This document shows positions 41,661-42,768 of a stretch of DNA of 42,768 bases, one piece after another. How positions within the stretch are numbered: position 1 is the stretch's first letter; each line of letters opens with the position of its first letter. The stretch spans positions 1 through 42,768 of the forward strand of contig JASHQJ010000030.1 in NCBI GenBank assembly GCA_030037595.1, written 5' to 3'. Below the pieces are notes generated by a model. It saw only the letters and a list, made by a program, of their open reading frames with translations. It searched no databases and was not told the origin of the DNA. A program made the translations under genes and the position numbers. This stretch comes from Candidatus Binataceae bacterium (lineage in GTDB: Bacteria; Desulfobacterota; Binatia; Binatales; Binataceae).

Positions 41661-42432
41661 TCAGGCCGAATTGCGAAGCAGCTCGCCGATTCGCGCAGCA
41701 ACGTAGTCGGCGAGCGCGCGCTTGGCCGCGCCCCCATCGCCGCGCGGGCGATAGCCGTTGGCCCGGCAGGCGATCGCGCCGACGAGCACGTCGAGCACCT
41801 GGTTGAGAATCGAGCGGCGGACATCGCGATACTCAATTAGACGGATTCGCTCGCGTTGTCGGAAATCTTCCGGTTCAACCTGCGGCAATAGGCTTCGAGC
41901 GAACCATCAACGATCGGCGTTGCGGATAGATATATAGTTTGTGTGTATCATGACGGGCGACCGGGTAGTGAAACAATAGCTTGTGCGCGGCGATGCTATA
42001 GCCAGTCTCAGCATCGCGACGCAAATTTCCAGTTTTCGAGATTACATAGTCAAAACTCAGTTGACCTTTCTCAATGGCATCGAAAGCGGTTGCGATCATT
42101 CCGCGATGAGCCTTTAGCTTGGCCTTGCTCAGACGATTCCATCTTGGCCGCGATTGCGACCCGAGGCTCTTGAGCAGCCGGAGCTTCACGTCTCGAGCGA
42201 GGTTGTCGGCCACCGAGAGACAACCGGCGACGATGTAGCTATTCGAGTCGTTCTCGCTTTCGTCGAGGAAGAGCTTGCGCGCGATCTTGGCTTTCGGGGC
42301 GGCCGCGTTCGCCTGGGCACTTTCGCGCGCCGCCGCGCCGGAAGAGGAGGCAATCTCGCGGCCGAACAACCCGGTCGGCAGTATCGCGACCGAAGCCGCC
42401 AGGCCGAGAAACTTACGCCGCGTGATCTTCAA
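41661..42432 (-). pseudogene. DUF3800-like protein with Tat signal, frameshifted
   Basis: The ATG at 42432 opens MKITRRKFLGLAASVAILPT, a Tat-type signal with RRKFLG. The body reads ARKLFLDESENDSNSYIVAG (the DUF3800 DES motif) and FDYVISKTGNL, then HKLYIYPQRRSLM. Near 41886 the frame ends at TGA. The natural continuation one base over is LPQVEPEDFRQRERIRLIEY and VRRSILNQVLDVLVGAIACR, typical of the DUF3800 C-terminus, ending at 41661. A Tat signal on such a nuclease-like fold is odd. One shift breaks it, which could be real or a sequence error. Confidence 0.65.
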
Positions 42433-42501
42433 TGTTCACCGGCCGTCATCATCTGCTGTGGACCGTCGCTCACTCGTTCGCGCGAGGACTCGCAAGCTCG
42501 A

Positions 42502-42768
42502 CTACTTCCCGATGAGCAACGGCGTCGCTACCAGGAGGCATCTGCCGTCCGCCTCGACGACCTTGTCGGTCTCGATCAGGTCAATCTCGCCGAGACCGTG
42601 GTTCAAACCAGTGAAGGCGAACGTCTCGGTCATCCCGTTGCAGGCCGGATCAAACAACGACAGCGAGATCGGACCAGTTTGTGCCGGCTGGCCTTCCGCT
42701 GGAGATTGAGCGCAAGTCGGCCGACCTCATCGCTATCGACGCTCGCCGTACCACCGGTGATCGTGAAG
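42502..42768 (-). CDS. C-terminal part of an unidentified protein, cut by window edge
   Basis: A minus-strand frame ending at TAG 42502 reads AQTGPISLSLFDPACNGMTE, then FAFTGLNHGLGEIDLIETDK and CLLVATPLLIGK. It has regular protein composition, unlike its shadows. Upstream of about 42700 this frame has a stop, while the other frame (FTITGGTASVDSDEVGRLAL) looks coding, so a frameshift is likely. The gene runs past the window. No family recognised. Confidence 0.4.

Overview
The window is 42.8 kb of GC-rich bacterial DNA. It looks like an uncultured soil or sediment lineage with a large acyl-CoA metabolism. It carries five crotonases, two CaiB-type CoA-transferases, a thiolase/DUF35 pair, an acyl-CoA dehydrogenase and an F420-type luciferase-like oxidoreductase. 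The mix recalls Candidatus Binatota (Desulfobacterota_B), but no rRNA or other phylogenetic marker is present, so this placement is tentative.

Region 1 (42-14025) is a catabolic island. A minus-strand operon holds two crotonases, a VOC protein, an acyl-CoA dehydrogenase, an SDR and a methyltransferase. A second minus-strand operon holds DUF35, a Cys-less thiolase and an NPD-type flavoprotein. It diverges from a plus-strand operon of TetR, two CoA-transferases, an SDR and a crotonase. Together these look like CoA activation, oxidation, hydration and retro-aldol or thiolytic cleavage of an unknown, possibly alicyclic or terpenoid, acid.

Region 2 (14026-15846) contains an eroded group IIC-like intron. 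It sits directly behind the intrinsic terminator of an OmpA/Pal-type lipoprotein gene.

Region 3 (16031-24820, all minus strand) is the highlight: a complete lasso-peptide biosynthetic cluster. In transcription order it has a PqqD/RRE protein (B1), the leader peptidase (B2), a second PqqD/RRE protein, the asparagine-synthase-like cyclase, a PRMT-like methyltransferase with a PqqD-like C-terminal domain, a 59-aa precursor, an HPr-kinase-like kinase, a nucleotidyltransferase and an ABC exporter. The precursor at 20183-20362 is easily missed because of its size. It has a strong ribosome binding site, the Y-x2-P-x-L-x3-G-x4-L-T leader motif and an Asp nine residues into the predicted core. It also has its own candidate promoter and a downstream intrinsic terminator.

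Region 4 (24934-34649) holds an LLM oxidoreductase, a glutamine-dependent NAD synthetase and a small membrane protein. It then has a decayed secreted-protein gene pair, a GT28-like glycosyltransferase with a metallophosphoesterase, a vapBC-like pair broken in both genes, and an isolated crotonase.

Region 5 (34817-42768) holds a B12-type radical SAM protein. Next comes a four-gene cassette (ACP, AMP-forming ligase, two alpha/beta hydrolases) that resembles the accessory genes of exosortase A systems, without an exosortase in view. Last are a membrane protein, a structured-RNA or terminator candidate, a frameshifted DUF3800 protein with a Tat-like signal, and a gene cut by the window edge. Broken genes concentrate in the accessory stretches, while the metabolic genes and lasso cluster are intact.
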